Positions 18,465-27,615 of a stretch of DNA of 64,000 nt are shown here, piece by piece. Below the pieces are notes generated by a model, which did no database searches, had not been told where the DNA came from, and saw only the letters and a list, made by a program, of their open reading frames with translations. The position numbers and the translations under genes were made by a program. The DNA is taken from the NCBI RefSeq assembly GCF_900499005.1, contig NZ_LS991316.1, positions 951,823 through 1,015,822 on the forward strand. Reading direction: 5' to 3'. This DNA comes from Actinomyces culturomici (lineage in GTDB: Bacteria > Actinomycetota > Actinomycetes > Actinomycetales > Actinomycetaceae). Position 1 is the first letter of the stretch; each line of letters starts with the position of its first letter.

Positions 18465-21167
18465 CTAGTGCGCGGCGTCCATCCAGTTCGGCCCGACGCC
18501 GACCGCGACCTCGAGGGCGATCCGCATCTCGACGGGGCGGGCCATCTCGGCCCGGACGATCTCCTCGACGCGATCCCGCTCCCCCGGCGCGACCTCGAGG
18601 AGGAGCTCGTCGTGGATCTGGAGGAGGACGCGGGATGCGAGGCCGGCGGCCGCGAGGGCGTCGACGACCCTCACCATCGCGATCTTCACGATGTCGGCGG
18701 CGCTCCCCTGGATGGGGGCGTTGAGGGCGGCGCGCTCGGCCATCTCGCGGCGCTGACGGTTGGAGGAGGTGAGGTCGGGGAGGTAGCGGCGCCGCCCGAA
18801 CATCGTCTCCGTGTAGCCCTCGACGCGCGCCCGCTCGACGATCTCGTCGAGGTAGTCGCGCACGCGCCCGAAGCGCTCGAAGTAGCGGTCGCGCAGGGCG
18901 GACGCCTCGGGGACGGGGATGCGGAGCTGCTGGGAGAGCCCGAAGGGCGAGAGCCCGTAGGCGAGGCCGTAGGAGGTCGCCTTGATGCGGGAGCGCTGCT
19001 CGCCGGTCACCTCGTCGACGGGCACGCCGAACACCATCGACGCCATCGTCCGGTGAAGGTCCTCCCCGGACGCGAAGGCGCCGATGAGCCCCTCGTCGCC
19101 GGACAGGTGCGCCATGATCCGCATCTCGATCTGCGAGTAGTCGACGCACATCAGCGACTCGAAGCCGGCACCGGGCACGAACCCGGAGCGGATCCGCAGG
19201 CCGTCGGGCGTGCGCGCGGGGATGTTCTGGAGGTTGGGATCCGAGGACGCGAGGCGCCCGGTCGCGGCGACGACCTGGGAGAAGGTCGAGTGAATGCGGC
19301 CGTCGGGGAGGACCGCGGCGATGAGGGTATCGACCATCTGCTTGAGCTTGATGCGGTCGCGGTGAACGAGGAGGTTGTCGAGGAAGACGGCGCCGCGCGA
19401 GGTCTCGTCGGCGAGGCGCGCCCGCAGGTCGACGAGGGCCTCGGCGTTCGTCGTGTACCCGGTCTTCGTCCGCTTCGTCTTCGGCAGGCCGAGGACGTCG
19501 AAGAGGATCCGCTGGAGCTGCTTGGGGCTCGAGAGGTTGACGTCCTCCCCGATGACGGCGATGGCGGCCGCGCGAGCGGCCTCGACCTCGTCGCCCAGCG
19601 CGCGCGACTGCGCCTCGAGGACGGAGGCGTCGACCGCGATTCCCGTGTCCTCCATGGCGGCGAGGACGCGGGCGACGGGCAGCTCCATGTCGGTGAGGAG
19701 GCGCGCCTCCCCCGAGTCGGCGAGCGCGTCGGCGAGGACGCGCCACAGCGCCGGGAGGGCGCGCGCGAGGCGGGCGGCGCGCAGGGCCGCGGCGGGGATG
19801 CCGTCGGCGTCGCCGAGGTCGAAGAGCGCGTCCGAGTCCGATCCGTTCGCGACGTCGATGTCGAGGTAGCGCTCAAGGAGGACCGGCAACTCGACGGAGC
19901 GCGAGTCGGGGCGCACAAGATAGGCGGCGAGCGCGGTGTCGATCCTCGGCCACGGGATCGTCCAGCCGTGGGCGCGCAGGGCGTGGCTCGTCCCCTTCGC
20001 GTCGTGGACGACGACGCCCTCGAGCCCGGCGAGGACGCCGGCCAGCGTCGACTCCTGAGCAGGAGTGAGCACCACGGGGTCGACGACGAGGGCGCGACCG
20101 CGCCCCGCGAGGGCGAGGAGGTCGATCCGACCGCGCGCCGGAGCCGTCGATCCTGCGATGTGGAGAGCCTCGAGGGGGCCGGCCGCGGCCCAGGCGGCGA
20201 TGTCGGTCGAGTCATCGACGACGACGAGGTCGAGGTCGGCGTCCCACGCGAAGGCCGATTCGGTGGGGGCCGCGGGCGCGTCCTCCGCGCCGACGCCGGC
20301 GACCGCCATGACGCGCGCGCGCAGTCCCCCGAATTCGAGGACGTCGAAGAGGTCGAAGAGGCCCGACTTGTCGGTCGCCCCGCGCGCGAGGTCGTCGAGG
20401 GAGACGCCGAGGTCGAGGTCGGTGAGAAGGTGGTTGAGGCGACGGTTGCGGCGGACGTCGTCGAGGTGCTCGCGCAGCGCCTCGCCCCGCTTCCCCTTCA
20501 CCTCGTCGGCGCGGTCGAGGAGGTTGTTGAGGCCGTCGAAGAAGGTGATCCACTGCGCCGCGGTCTTCGGTCCGACGCCGGGCACTCCCGGCAGGTTGTC
20601 GCTCGTCTCCCCGACGATCGCGGCGATCTCCGGGTAGCGACGCGGGGGTACGCCGTACTTCTCCTCGACGGCCTCGGGCGTCATCCGACGGAGGTCGCCG
20701 GGTCCCGTGCCCGGGTAGAGGACGGTCACCGAATCCGTCACCGTCTGGAAGGAGTCGCGGTCGCCCGAGACGACGAGGACGCGCATCCCGGCCTCGCCGC
20801 CCCGCTTCGCGAGGGTCGCGAGGATGTCGTCAGCCTCGTAGCCGTCCTTGCGCAGGGAGACGATACCCATCGCGTCGAGGACCTGGGAGATGAGCTCGAC
20901 CTGACCTTTGAACTCGACGGGGGTCTCGTCGCGGGTCCCCTTGTACTCGGGGTACTCCTCGGTGCGGAAGGAGTGGCGCGAGACGTCGAAGGCGACGGCG
21001 ATCCGGTCGGGAGCCTCCGTCTCGATGAGCTTGACGAGCATGGAGACGAACCCGTAGACGGCGTTCGTATGCTGCCCGGTGCGGGTCGTGAACTTGTCCG
21101 CGGGGAGCGCGTAGAAGGCGCGGAACGCCATCGAGTGGCCGTCGATGATCAGCAGAGTCTCGCTCAT
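18465..21167 (-). CDS. polA: DNA polymerase I
   Basis: Acts in Okazaki fragment processing and repair gap filling. The 900-residue protein has an N-terminal 5'-3' exonuclease domain (residues 1-290; GYEADDILA, SGDRDSFQ, PGVPGVGPKTA) and a C-terminal family A polymerase domain with motif A VDYSQIEMR near 675, the O-helix RSRIKATSYGLAYG and motif C IHDELLLE near 860. The middle 3'-5' exonuclease-like region lacks the catalytic acidic residues, as usual in actinobacteria, so no proofreading is expected. It starts divergently from the thioesterase gene with only 18 bases between. Confidence 0.97.
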   Translation of the reverse strand: MSETLLIIDGHSMAFRAFYALPADKFTTRTGQHTNAVYGFVSMLVKLIETEAPDRIAVAFDVSRHSFRTEEYPEYKGTRDETPVEFKGQVELISQVLDAMGIVSLRKDGYEADDILATLAKRGGEAGMRVLVVSGDRDSFQTVTDSVTVLYPGTGPGDLRRMTPEAVEEKYGVPPRRYPEIAAIVGETSDNLPGVPGVGPKTAAQWITFFDGLNNLLDRADEVKGKRGEALREHLDDVRRNRRLNHLLTDLDLGVSLDDLARGATDKSGLFDLFDVLEFGGLRARVMAVAGVGAEDAPAAPTESAFAWDADLDLVVVDDSTDIAAWAAAGPLEALHIAGSTAPARGRIDLLALAGRGRALVVDPVVLTPAQESTLAGVLAGLEGVVVHDAKGTSHALRAHGWTIPWPRIDTALAAYLVRPDSRSVELPVLLERYLDIDVANGSDSDALFDLGDADGIPAAALRAARLARALPALWRVLADALADSGEARLLTDMELPVARVLAAMEDTGIAVDASVLEAQSRALGDEVEAARAAAIAVIGEDVNLSSPKQLQRILFDVLGLPKTKRTKTGYTTNAEALVDLRARLADETSRGAVFLDNLLVHRDRIKLKQMVDTLIAAVLPDGRIHSTFSQVVAATGRLASSDPNLQNIPARTPDGLRIRSGFVPGAGFESLMCVDYSQIEMRIMAHLSGDEGLIGAFASGEDLHRTMASMVFGVPVDEVTGEQRSRIKATSYGLAYGLSPFGLSQQLRIPVPEASALRDRYFERFGRVRDYLDEIVERARVEGYTETMFGRRRYLPDLTSSNRQRREMAERAALNAPIQGSAADIVKIAMVRVVDALAAAGLASRVLLQIHDELLLEVAPGERDRVEEIVRAEMARPVEMRIALEVAVGVGPNWMDAAH

Positions 21168-21185
21168 GGTGCCACCCTAGAGGGC

Positions 21186-21641
21186 GTGAACGCTTCAGTC
21201 CCGTCAACGCCCCGCCCCGATCCCTCCGTCGATGGGGGGTTCGTCGGCGCCCATTGGCCCGGCTCCCTCATGGAGGCGATGCGCATGGAGGTGCTCGAGC
21301 ACTCCCCCGCCCGGACCGTCATCACCATGCCCGTCGAGGGGAACACCCAGTCGGCCGGGATCCTCCACGGCGGCGCCTCCGCCGCGCTCGCCGAGACCGC
21401 CGCGTCCTTCGCCGCGCAGATCCACGCGCGCGCCGTCCACGGGAGGGACACGGGATTCGCCGTGGGCACCGAGCTCTCGATCTCCCACATCTCCTCGGCG
21501 CGCGCCGGCGTCGTCACGGCGACGGCGACCGCCGTCCACCTCGGAGGCTCCTCGACGGTGCACCTCGTCGAACTGCGCGACGGCGACGGGCGCCTCATCT
21601 CCACGGCGCGGGTGACGAACAGGATTCTCGCGAGAAGGTGA
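21186..21641 (+). CDS. PaaI-type hotdog thioesterase
   Basis: A small hotdog-fold acyl-CoA thioesterase of 151 residues, in the group of PaaI/MenI-like enzymes that hydrolyse aryl- or acyl-CoA in the cytoplasm. The signature HGGASAALAETAAS sits near residues 61-74, with NTQSAGILHGG just before it. GTG 21186 gives the usual family length; AGAGGG lies almost against it, so initiation may be leaderless. Its promoter must overlap the polA start region. The substrate (menaquinone precursor, phenylacetyl-CoA or other) cannot be decided here. Confidence 0.85.
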   Translation: MNASVPSTPRPDPSVDGGFVGAHWPGSLMEAMRMEVLEHSPARTVITMPVEGNTQSAGILHGGASAALAETAASFAAQIHARAVHGRDTGFAVGTELSISHISSARAGVVTATATAVHLGGSSTVHLVELRDGDGRLISTARVTNRILARR

Positions 21642-21727
21642 CCGTTCGCCGCCCGGCCGCGGCATCGCGGTGAGCAGCGGGACATTCACGACACTCGAGG
21701 CGTACCCGCGATTCGAGCTTGGTAGAG

Positions 21728-21801
21728 TACCCCGAGTGGGATTCGAACCCACAACAAGCCGGGTTTGAGCCGACCGCCTCTGCCAGTTGGGCTATCGGGG
21801 C
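21728..21801 (-). tRNA. tRNA with anticodon CAA (Leu codon UUG), class-I size, no encoded CCA
   Basis: A cloverleaf can be drawn by hand: acceptor GCCCCGA/TCGGGGT with one G-T pair, an imperfect D stem, anticodon stem GTCGG/CCGGC with loop CTCAAAC, variable loop TTGTT, and T arm GTGGG-TTCGAAT-CCCAC. Discriminator base is A (21728) and CCA is not encoded. The anticodon CAA (21767-21765) predicts leucine, but the total of 74 nt and 5-base variable loop are unlike normal bacterial tRNA-Leu, which has a long variable arm. Charging identity is therefore uncertain. Confidence 0.85.
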
Positions 21802-21864
21802 CACGCGCGAAGCGCGAGACCAGCTTATGATAGCGGTGCTCGATCAGGAAATTGAGGATGTGCC

Positions 21865-22458
21865 ATGACTGCTGACAACGCCACCGAACCGCGCCGCGTG
21901 CTCGTCGCCGAGGATGAGGGACTCATCCGCCTCGACATCGTCGAGACGCTCACCGCGGCGGGCTTCACCGTCGTCGGCGAGGCCGCCGATGGCGAGGAAG
22001 CCGTCCAGCTGGCCCTCGAGCTCGAGCCCGACCTCTGTGTCATGGACGTGAAGATGCCCCGCATGGACGGCATCACCGCAGCCGAGAAGATCCTCTCCGA
22101 GCTCTCCTGCGCCGTCGTCATGCTCACCGCCTTCTCGCAGACCGAGCTCGTCGAGCGCGCCCGCGACGCCGGCGCGATGGCCTACGTCGTCAAGCCCTTC
22201 TCCCCCGCCGACCTCATCCCCGCGGTCGAGATCGCCCTCTCGCGCCACCAGGAGATCGAGTCCCTCGAAGAGGAGATCGCCGACCTCTCCGACCGCTTCG
22301 AGACCCGCAAGCGCGTCGATCGCGCGAAGGGCCTCCTCATGAAAAACATGGGGATGACCGAGCCCGAGGCCTTCCGCTGGATCCAGAAGACGTCGATGGA
22401 CCGCCGCCTCTCCATGCGCGAGGTCGCCGACGCCGTCATCGATCAGGTCGACGACTGA
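21865..22458 (+). CDS. Receiver-ANTAR response regulator (PdtaR-like)
   Basis: An RNA-binding antiterminator regulator of 197 residues. The N-terminal receiver domain (about 10-125) has the phospho-acceptor aspartate in CVMDVKMPRMDG and the conserved lysine in VVKPF. The C-terminal ANTAR domain (about 135-195) shows RKRVDRAKGLLM and EAFRWIQKTSMDRRLSM. In known systems phosphorylation lets ANTAR bind paired hairpins in target mRNAs and prevent termination. No histidine kinase is adjacent, so its partner is elsewhere. GAGG lies about 8 bases before ATG 21865; a strong terminator follows. Confidence 0.95.
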   Translation: MTADNATEPRRVLVAEDEGLIRLDIVETLTAAGFTVVGEAADGEEAVQLALELEPDLCVMDVKMPRMDGITAAEKILSELSCAVVMLTAFSQTELVERARDAGAMAYVVKPFSPADLIPAVEIALSRHQEIESLEEEIADLSDRFETRKRVDRAKGLLMKNMGMTEPEAFRWIQKTSMDRRLSMREVADAVIDQVDD

Positions 22459-22502
22459 TCCGCGCGCGTGGGGCGTACCTTCGGGTCGCCCCGAATGCGC
22501 CG

Positions 22503-22536
22503 AAGCGCCGAGGATTCCTCCTCGGCGCTTCTCTCT
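22503..22536 (+). terminator. Terminator after the ANTAR regulator
   Basis: A perfect 12-bp stem AAGCGCCGAGGA / TCCTCGGCGCTT with a TTCC loop, followed by CTCTCT, starts 45 bases after the regulator's stop codon. Confidence 0.8.
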
Positions 22537-22553
22537 GAGTCCGTATCGTCGGT

Positions 22554-22769
22554 TCAGGCCACGGGGATGAGCTCGAGTCCGAGGAAGCGGGCGGCCGCGC
22601 CGCGCGCCTCCGGAACGTCGAGGTCGGCGATCGCCTGGGCGATCGACGTGTCCGACAGGTCGTCGAACCACGGCCGAACGGCCTGGCCGAGCTGCTCGAT
22701 CTCCAGGTTGTTCGCCTGACGATCGAAGACCGTGGAATGGACCGACACGGTCCGGGTATCAGTATTCAT
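22554..22769 (-). CDS. Unknown 71-residue protein
   Basis: A small acidic, soluble-looking protein with no signal peptide, membrane segment or known motif that I recognise. It has a good start: ATG 22769 with GGAGAAGAA about 3-6 bases upstream. A TAGACT -10-like box lies about 145 bases upstream (22911-22916), which would leave a long 5' leader. Codon use fits the genome. It is convergent with the ANTAR gene and downstream of the pyk terminator, so it is probably its own unit. Confidence 0.6.
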   Translation of the reverse strand: MNTDTRTVSVHSTVFDRQANNLEIEQLGQAVRPWFDDLSDTSIAQAIADLDVPEARGAAARFLGLELIPVA

Positions 22770-22976
22770 TTCTTCTTCTCCATCATTCCTTCAGTCGGCC
22801 TCGGGGTATGCGCGAGAGGGGCGCAGGCAACCCGTTCGGCCGAAGTTCATCGGAGTGCCGCATCGATTCCGCCGCCGTCGGCGGCCCGATGTCCTCGGCA
22901 CCGGCTCCAGTCTACTCGCCTTGGCGGATTCCGCGCGGTGAGGCTCGGCACGCCGCGTCGCTCGCGGCGAAGTCGG

Positions 22977-23018
22977 CGAAAACCCGAGCGCCGGCGCTCC
23001 CGAAGGAGTGCCGGCGCC
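22977..23018 (-). terminator. Terminator after pyk
   Basis: On the minus strand a 14-bp stem with one mismatch (GGCGCCGGCACTCC / GGAGCGCCGGCGCT) and a TTCG tetraloop is followed by CGGGTTTTCG. It lies 17 bases past the pyk stop. Confidence 0.85.
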
Positions 23019-23034
23019 CCGTGGATCCGTCCGA

Positions 23035-24480
23035 TCAGTGGTGCGAACCGCCGATCGAGTAGTCGACCTCGTCCCCGACCTCGTGGATCCTCAGCATGTT
23101 CGAGGAGCCCGCGGTCCCCGGCGGCATGCCGGCGATGATGACGAGCTGGTCGCCGATCTCGGCGAGGTGCGACGACTGGGCGACCTGGTCGACCTGCCAC
23201 ACCATGTCGTCGGTGTGGCGGACCTCCGGGACGCGGTAGGTCTGAATGCCCCAGGTGAGGGCGAGGCGGCGCCTCGTCGACTCGAGCGGCGTGAAGGCGA
23301 GCATCGGGATCGGGCGGCGCAGCCTCGACATCTTCCGGGCGGAGGTGCCCGACTGGGTGAAGGTGACGAGGTAGCGGGCCTCGAGGTGCTCGGCGATCGA
23401 CGCCGCGGCCTCGCAGATGACGGCCGCGCGGTCGTTGACGAAGAAGCCGGAGAGCTGGGCGATCATCTCGCCGCCGTTCTCCTCGGTCGACTCGACGATG
23501 CGGGCCATCGTGCGGACCGCCTCGATCGGGTAGGCGCCGACCGAGGTCTCGCCCGAGAGCATCACCGCGTCGGCGCCGTCGAGGATCGCGTTCGCGCAGT
23601 CGGAGGCCTCGGCGCGCGTCGGTCGCGGGTTCTTGATCATCGAGTCCATCACCTGGGTGGCGACGATGACCGGCTTCGCGGCGCGGCGGGCGAGCTCGAT
23701 GGCGCGCTTCTGGACGAGCGGCACGGACTCGAGCGGCATCTCGACGCCGAGGTCGCCGCGGGCGACCATGATGCCGTCGAAGGCGTCGACGATCTCGGCG
23801 AGCGCGTCGACGGCCTGGGGCTTCTCGATCTTCGCGATGACGGGGAGGCGGAACCCGACCTCGTCCATGATCGCGTGGACGTCCTCGATGTCGGACGCGG
23901 ACCGCACGAAGGAGAGGGCGATGAAGTCGGCCTCCTGCTCGAGGGCCCAACGGAGGTCCTCCTTGTCCTTGTCGGACAGGGCGGGCACGGACACGGCGAC
24001 GCCGGGAAGGTTGAGGCCCTTGTGGTCCGAGACGACGCCGGGGACCTCGACGCGGGTGACGACGTCGGTCTCGGTGACCTCGGTGACGCGGACCGCGACG
24101 TTGCCGTCGTCGATGAGGAGGCGATCGCCGGGGGCGCAGTCGCCGGGCAGGCCCTTGAAGGTCGTGCCGACGAGCTCCTTGGTGCCCGGGACGTCGCGGG
24201 TCGTGATCGTGAAGGTATCCCCGACCTCGAGGGTCTGGGGTCCCTCGGCGAAGGTCTCGAGGCGGATCTTCGGACCCTGGAGGTCGACGAGGATCGCGAC
24301 CGCGCGGCCGGAGGTGGCCGACGCCTTGCGGACCTTGGCGATGACGGCCTCGTGGTCCTCGGCCTTGCCGTGGGAGCGGTTGATGCGTGCGACGTCCATT
24401 CCGGCGTCGACGAGGGCTTGGATCTGTTCCGACGAATCCGTCGCCGGTCCGATGGTGCAGACGATTTTTGCTCGGCGCAT
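23035..24480 (-). CDS. pyk: Pyruvate kinase
   Basis: Converts phosphoenolpyruvate and ADP to pyruvate and ATP, the last step of glycolysis. The 481-residue protein starts RRAKIVCTIGPATDS and has the catalytic region PVIAKIEKPQAVDAL with the active-site lysine, VARGDLGVEMP for metal and substrate binding, and the conserved VMLSGETSVGAYP near 302. The C-terminal domain lacks an obvious extra PEP-synthase-like tail. ATG 24480 lies 6 bases after a TAGACT -10-like box that begins in the stop codon of lgt, so a very short or absent leader is possible. Confidence 0.97.
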   Translation of the reverse strand: MRRAKIVCTIGPATDSSEQIQALVDAGMDVARINRSHGKAEDHEAVIAKVRKASATSGRAVAILVDLQGPKIRLETFAEGPQTLEVGDTFTITTRDVPGTKELVGTTFKGLPGDCAPGDRLLIDDGNVAVRVTEVTETDVVTRVEVPGVVSDHKGLNLPGVAVSVPALSDKDKEDLRWALEQEADFIALSFVRSASDIEDVHAIMDEVGFRLPVIAKIEKPQAVDALAEIVDAFDGIMVARGDLGVEMPLESVPLVQKRAIELARRAAKPVIVATQVMDSMIKNPRPTRAEASDCANAILDGADAVMLSGETSVGAYPIEAVRTMARIVESTEENGGEMIAQLSGFFVNDRAAVICEAAASIAEHLEARYLVTFTQSGTSARKMSRLRRPIPMLAFTPLESTRRRLALTWGIQTYRVPEVRHTDDMVWQVDQVAQSSHLAEIGDQLVIIAGMPPGTAGSSNMLRIHEVGDEVDYSIGGSHH

Positions 24481-24486
24481 GCCGTC

Positions 24487-24492
24487 AGTCTA
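24487..24492 (-). promoter_or_regulatory. Possible -10 box of pyk overlapping the lgt stop codon
   Basis: TAGACT on the minus strand (24492-24487) begins with the TAG stop of lgt and ends 6 bases before the pyk ATG. A weak -35 candidate (TTGGGA, 24513-24508) gives a short 15-base spacer. This would make pyk nearly leaderless. Confidence 0.4.
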
Positions 24493-25518
24493 CCGTCCCG
24501 ACGAAGGTCCCAAGGGCTCCGACGGGCCCCGGTCGGCGTGAATGATCCCATCCCGCTCATCCGCGCGCGCGTTCCCGACGTCCGGGGAGTCCGTCGCGGC
24601 CTCTTTCGTCGCCGTCCCCTCCCCCGCCGGGATCGACGAGGGCGCGGCGTCCTCGTCGAGAGAAGCGGAGTCGGCGCCGGCGGCGGGCTCGCCGAAGCGC
24701 TCGGCGCCGACGAGGGAGGTCGAGCGGCCGAGACGGCCCGCGACGAGGAAGAGGATGAGCCCGACGACGATCATCCCCATCGAGGTCCACGCGTTGAGGC
24801 GGATCCCGAGGAAAGTGCGCGCCGCGTCGAGGCGCATCGTCTCCATCCAGATGCGCCCCACCGGGTAGGCGAAGAGGTAGAGCGCGAAGACCTGGCCCGA
24901 CTTGAAGCGGAACTTCCGGTCGGCCCAGGCGATGAGGGCCGCCATCGAGAGGTTCCAGATCGACTCGTAGAGGAAGGTCGGGTGGAAGAGCGTGCCCGAG
25001 GCGTAGCCGGCGGGCAGGTGGGCGTCGTCGATCTCGAGTCCCCAGGGAAGGGTCGTCGGGGAGCCGAAGAGCTCCTGGTTGAAGTAGTTGCCCCAGCGCC
25101 CGATGCCCTGCGCCATGATGAGCGCGGGCGCGAGCGAGTCGGCGATCGGCCCGAAGCGCTGGCCGGCGCGGCGCACGGCGATCCACGCGCCGATCGCACC
25201 GAAGAGGACGCCGCCCCAGATCGCGAGGCCGCCCTCCCAGATCTTGAGGATCCGGAGCATCGAGGCCGCGTCGGCGAAGTAGTTCTCCGGGGTCGTGATG
25301 ACGTGGTAGAGGCGGGCGCCGACGATGCCGAGCGGGATCGCCCACAGGGCGACGTCGTACATGAGCTCGGGGTCGCCGCCGCGCTTCTTGTAGCGCTTCG
25401 CCGTCCACCAGACGGCGATGATCATGCCGGTGACGATGATGATCCCGTAGGCGCGCAGAGGGATCGGGCCGAGGTGCCAGACGCCGCGCGAGGGCGAGGG
25501 GATGGAGGCCGCGATCAT
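24490..25518 (-). CDS. lgt: Prolipoprotein diacylglyceryl transferase
   Basis: A membrane enzyme that transfers diacylglycerol from phosphatidylglycerol to the lipobox cysteine of prolipoproteins. The 342-residue protein shows about seven membrane segments and the Lgt signature GRWGNYFNQELFG near 138-150, with YHVIT in the first periplasmic region. The core ends near residue 268; an Ala/Glu/Asp/Pro-rich tail of about 75 residues follows, of a kind seen in other actinobacterial Lgt proteins. ATG 25518 overlaps the trpA stop by 4 bases (ATGA), so it is the last gene of the trp transcription unit. Confidence 0.95.
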   Translation of the reverse strand: MIAASIPSPSRGVWHLGPIPLRAYGIIIVTGMIIAVWWTAKRYKKRGGDPELMYDVALWAIPLGIVGARLYHVITTPENYFADAASMLRILKIWEGGLAIWGGVLFGAIGAWIAVRRAGQRFGPIADSLAPALIMAQGIGRWGNYFNQELFGSPTTLPWGLEIDDAHLPAGYASGTLFHPTFLYESIWNLSMAALIAWADRKFRFKSGQVFALYLFAYPVGRIWMETMRLDAARTFLGIRLNAWTSMGMIVVGLILFLVAGRLGRSTSLVGAERFGEPAAGADSASLDEDAAPSSIPAGEGTATKEAATDSPDVGNARADERDGIIHADRGPSEPLGPSSGR

Positions 25519-26324
25519 GCGCGGGCCCCCTTGACGCCCGCGACGAGCTCTCGCGCGAGGGCGTCGAGGTCGGTGAGGGCGCGGTCGATCGGCTCGGCGA
25601 AGAGCGTCTTGACGAGGGCGGAGCCGACGATGACGCCGTCGGCGCACGCGCCGATCTCGTGGGCCTGGGCGCCGGTCGAGACGCCGAGTCCGACGCAGAC
25701 GCGCTCGGCTCCCGCGTCGCGAGTCCGGGCGACGAGGTCGGCGACGTGCGCGCCGACCGACGCGCGGGCGCCGGTGACGCCCATCGAGGAGGCGGCGTAC
25801 ACCCAGCCGCGCGAGTGCGCGGAGATGAGTTCGAGGCGGCGCCGCGGGGACGAGGGCGCGACGAGGTAGATGCGCTCGAGGCCGGTCGCGTCCGAGGCGG
25901 CCTCCCACTGGGCGCCCTCCTCGGGCGGGAGGTCGGGCGTGATGAGGCCCGAGCCGCCGACGGCGGCGAAGTCCTTCGCGAAGCGCTCGACGCCCCACCA
26001 TTCGACGGGGTTCCAGTAGGTCATCGTGCACGTCGGCAGCCCGTAGGCGGTGAGCTCGTCCACGGCGCGGAAGAGGTCCTCGAGGTGGGTGCCGCGCTCG
26101 AGGGCGGCGACGGTCGCCTTCTGGATCGTCGGCCCGTCCATCCCGGGGTCGGAGTAGGGGAAGCCGAGTTCGAGGACGTCGACGCCCGCGTCGGCGAGGG
26201 CCTTGCCCGCCCGGATCGAGTCGTCGACCGAGGGGAAGCCGACCGGGAGGTAGGCGATGAGGGCGGCGTCGCCGCGCGCGTTCGCCGCGTCGATCGCCTC
26301 GTGGGACTGGACCGCGCGCGTCAC
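25515..26324 (-). CDS. trpA: Tryptophan synthase alpha subunit
   Basis: Splits indole-3-glycerol phosphate to indole and glyceraldehyde-3-phosphate and channels indole to TrpB. The 269-residue TIM-barrel protein has the catalytic glutamate region [16 protein letters not shown], the aspartate in [12 protein letters not shown] and the phosphate-binding [11 protein letters not shown] 26324 overlaps the trpB stop (GTGA), and the stop overlaps lgt (ATGA). Confidence 0.97.
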   Translation of the reverse strand: MTRAVQSHEAIDAANARGDAALIAYLPVGFPSVDDSIRAGKALADAGVDVLELGFPYSDPGMDGPTIQKATVAALERGTHLEDLFRAVDELTAYGLPTCTMTYWNPVEWWGVERFAKDFAAVGGSGLITPDLPPEEGAQWEAASDATGLERIYLVAPSSPRRRLELISAHSRGWVYAASSMGVTGARASVGAHVADLVARTRDAGAERVCVGLGVSTGAQAHEIGACADGVIVGSALVKTLFAEPIDRALTDLDALARELVAGVKGARA

Positions 26325-27613
26325 TTCGCTGCCTCCTCGCGCTCGAGAGTCGCGACCCCGGAGGGGCCGGCGCTCGGATCGATGACCTGCAGGGTCGGGG
26401 TGCCGAGCCCGAACCACTTCGACGCCGTGTCGACGTCCTTGTCGCCGCGTCCCGACACGGTGACGATGGCGATCGGCTCCTCGCCCGGGGCGAAGGGTCC
26501 TTCGGCCGCCTTCTCTCCGGCCCAGGCGCGCACGCCCGCGAGGGCGTGCGCGGACTCGATGGCGGGGATGATCCCCTCGGTGCGGGAGAGCAGGAGGAAC
26601 GCGTCCATCGCCTCGGAATCGGTGACGGCGATGTAGCGGGCGCGCCCGGTGCGCGCGAGCCACGCGTGCTCGGGGCCGACGCCCGGGTAGTCGAGACCGG
26701 CGGAGATCGAGTGGGACTCCTTCGTCTGGCCGTCGCGCTCCTGGAGGAGGAAGGTCCGCGCGCCGTGGAGGACGCCGACCTCGTCGCCGGTGATCGAGGC
26801 GGCGTGGCGACCCGTCTCGACGCCGTCGCCCCCGGCCTCGCAGCCGAGGAGCTCGACCTCGGGGTCGTCGAGGAAGCCCGTGAAGGAGCCGATGGCGTTC
26901 GAGCCTCCGCCGACGCAGGCGACGACGACGTCGGGGAGGCGCCCCTCGCGCTCGAGGAGCTGGGCGCGCGCCTCGTCGCCAATGACGCGCTGGAGGTCGC
27001 GGACCATCCCCGGGAAGGGGTGCGGGCCGGCGGCCGTGCCGAAGATGTAGTTCGTCGTCTCGACGTTCGTCACCCAGTCGCGGAAGGCCTCGTTGATCGC
27101 GTCCTTGAGGGTGCGCGACCCGGCGGTGACTCCGACGACCTCGGCGCCGAGCATCTGCATGCGGGCGACGTTGAGGGCCTGACGCCGGGTGTCCTCCTCC
27201 CCCATGTAGATCGTGCACTCGAGGCCGAGGAGCGCCGCCGCGGTCGCCGTCGCGACGCCGTGCTGGCCCGCGCCCGTCTCGGCGATGACGCGCGTCTTCC
27301 CGAGCTCCTTCGTGAGGAGCGCCTGGCCGAGGACGTTGTTGATCTTGTGGGAGCCCGTGTGGTTGAGGTCCTCGCGCTTGAGGAAGACGCGGACTCCGCC
27401 GAAGCCCTCCGCGAATCGCGGCGCCTCGGTGAGGAGCGAGGGGCGGCCGGCGTAGCCGACGAGGAGGTCGCGCAGGCGCTTCTGGAAGTCCTGGTCCTTC
27501 CACAGGCGCGCCCATTCGCGCTCGAGCTCCTCGAGCGGCCCCATGAGGGACTCGGCGACGAAGCGGCCGCCGAACTCTCCGAAGTACGGGCCCTGGACGA
27601 ACGACAGCGCCAT
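26321..27613 (-). CDS. trpB: Tryptophan synthase beta subunit
   Basis: The PLP enzyme joining indole and serine to give tryptophan. The 430-residue protein has the PLP lysine in [14 protein letters not shown], the glutamate loop [10 protein letters not shown] and the phosphate cup GGGSNAIG. An in-frame GTG at 27619 overlaps the trpC stop, but the ribosome site GGAGGAG abuts it; that site is ideally placed 5 bases before ATG 27613, which I chose. Product begins [16 protein letters not shown], matching the family N-terminus. Confidence 0.96.
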   Translation of the reverse strand: MALSFVQGPYFGEFGGRFVAESLMGPLEELEREWARLWKDQDFQKRLRDLLVGYAGRPSLLTEAPRFAEGFGGVRVFLKREDLNHTGSHKINNVLGQALLTKELGKTRVIAETGAGQHGVATATAAALLGLECTIYMGEEDTRRQALNVARMQMLGAEVVGVTAGSRTLKDAINEAFRDWVTNVETTNYIFGTAAGPHPFPGMVRDLQRVIGDEARAQLLEREGRLPDVVVACVGGGSNAIGSFTGFLDDPEVELLGCEAGGDGVETGRHAASITGDEVGVLHGARTFLLQERDGQTKESHSISAGLDYPGVGPEHAWLARTGRARYIAVTDSEAMDAFLLLSRTEGIIPAIESAHALAGVRAWAGEKAAEGPFAPGEEPIAIVTVSGRGDKDVDTASKWFGLGTPTLQVIDPSAGPSGVATLEREEAAK

Positions 27614-27615
27614 GC

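Noticed and set aside
23540-23580. A 14-base match between the 22-bp repeat and pyk
   Set aside because: The match falls on codons for the invariant VMLSG motif of pyruvate kinase; it is best explained by protein constraint and codon bias.
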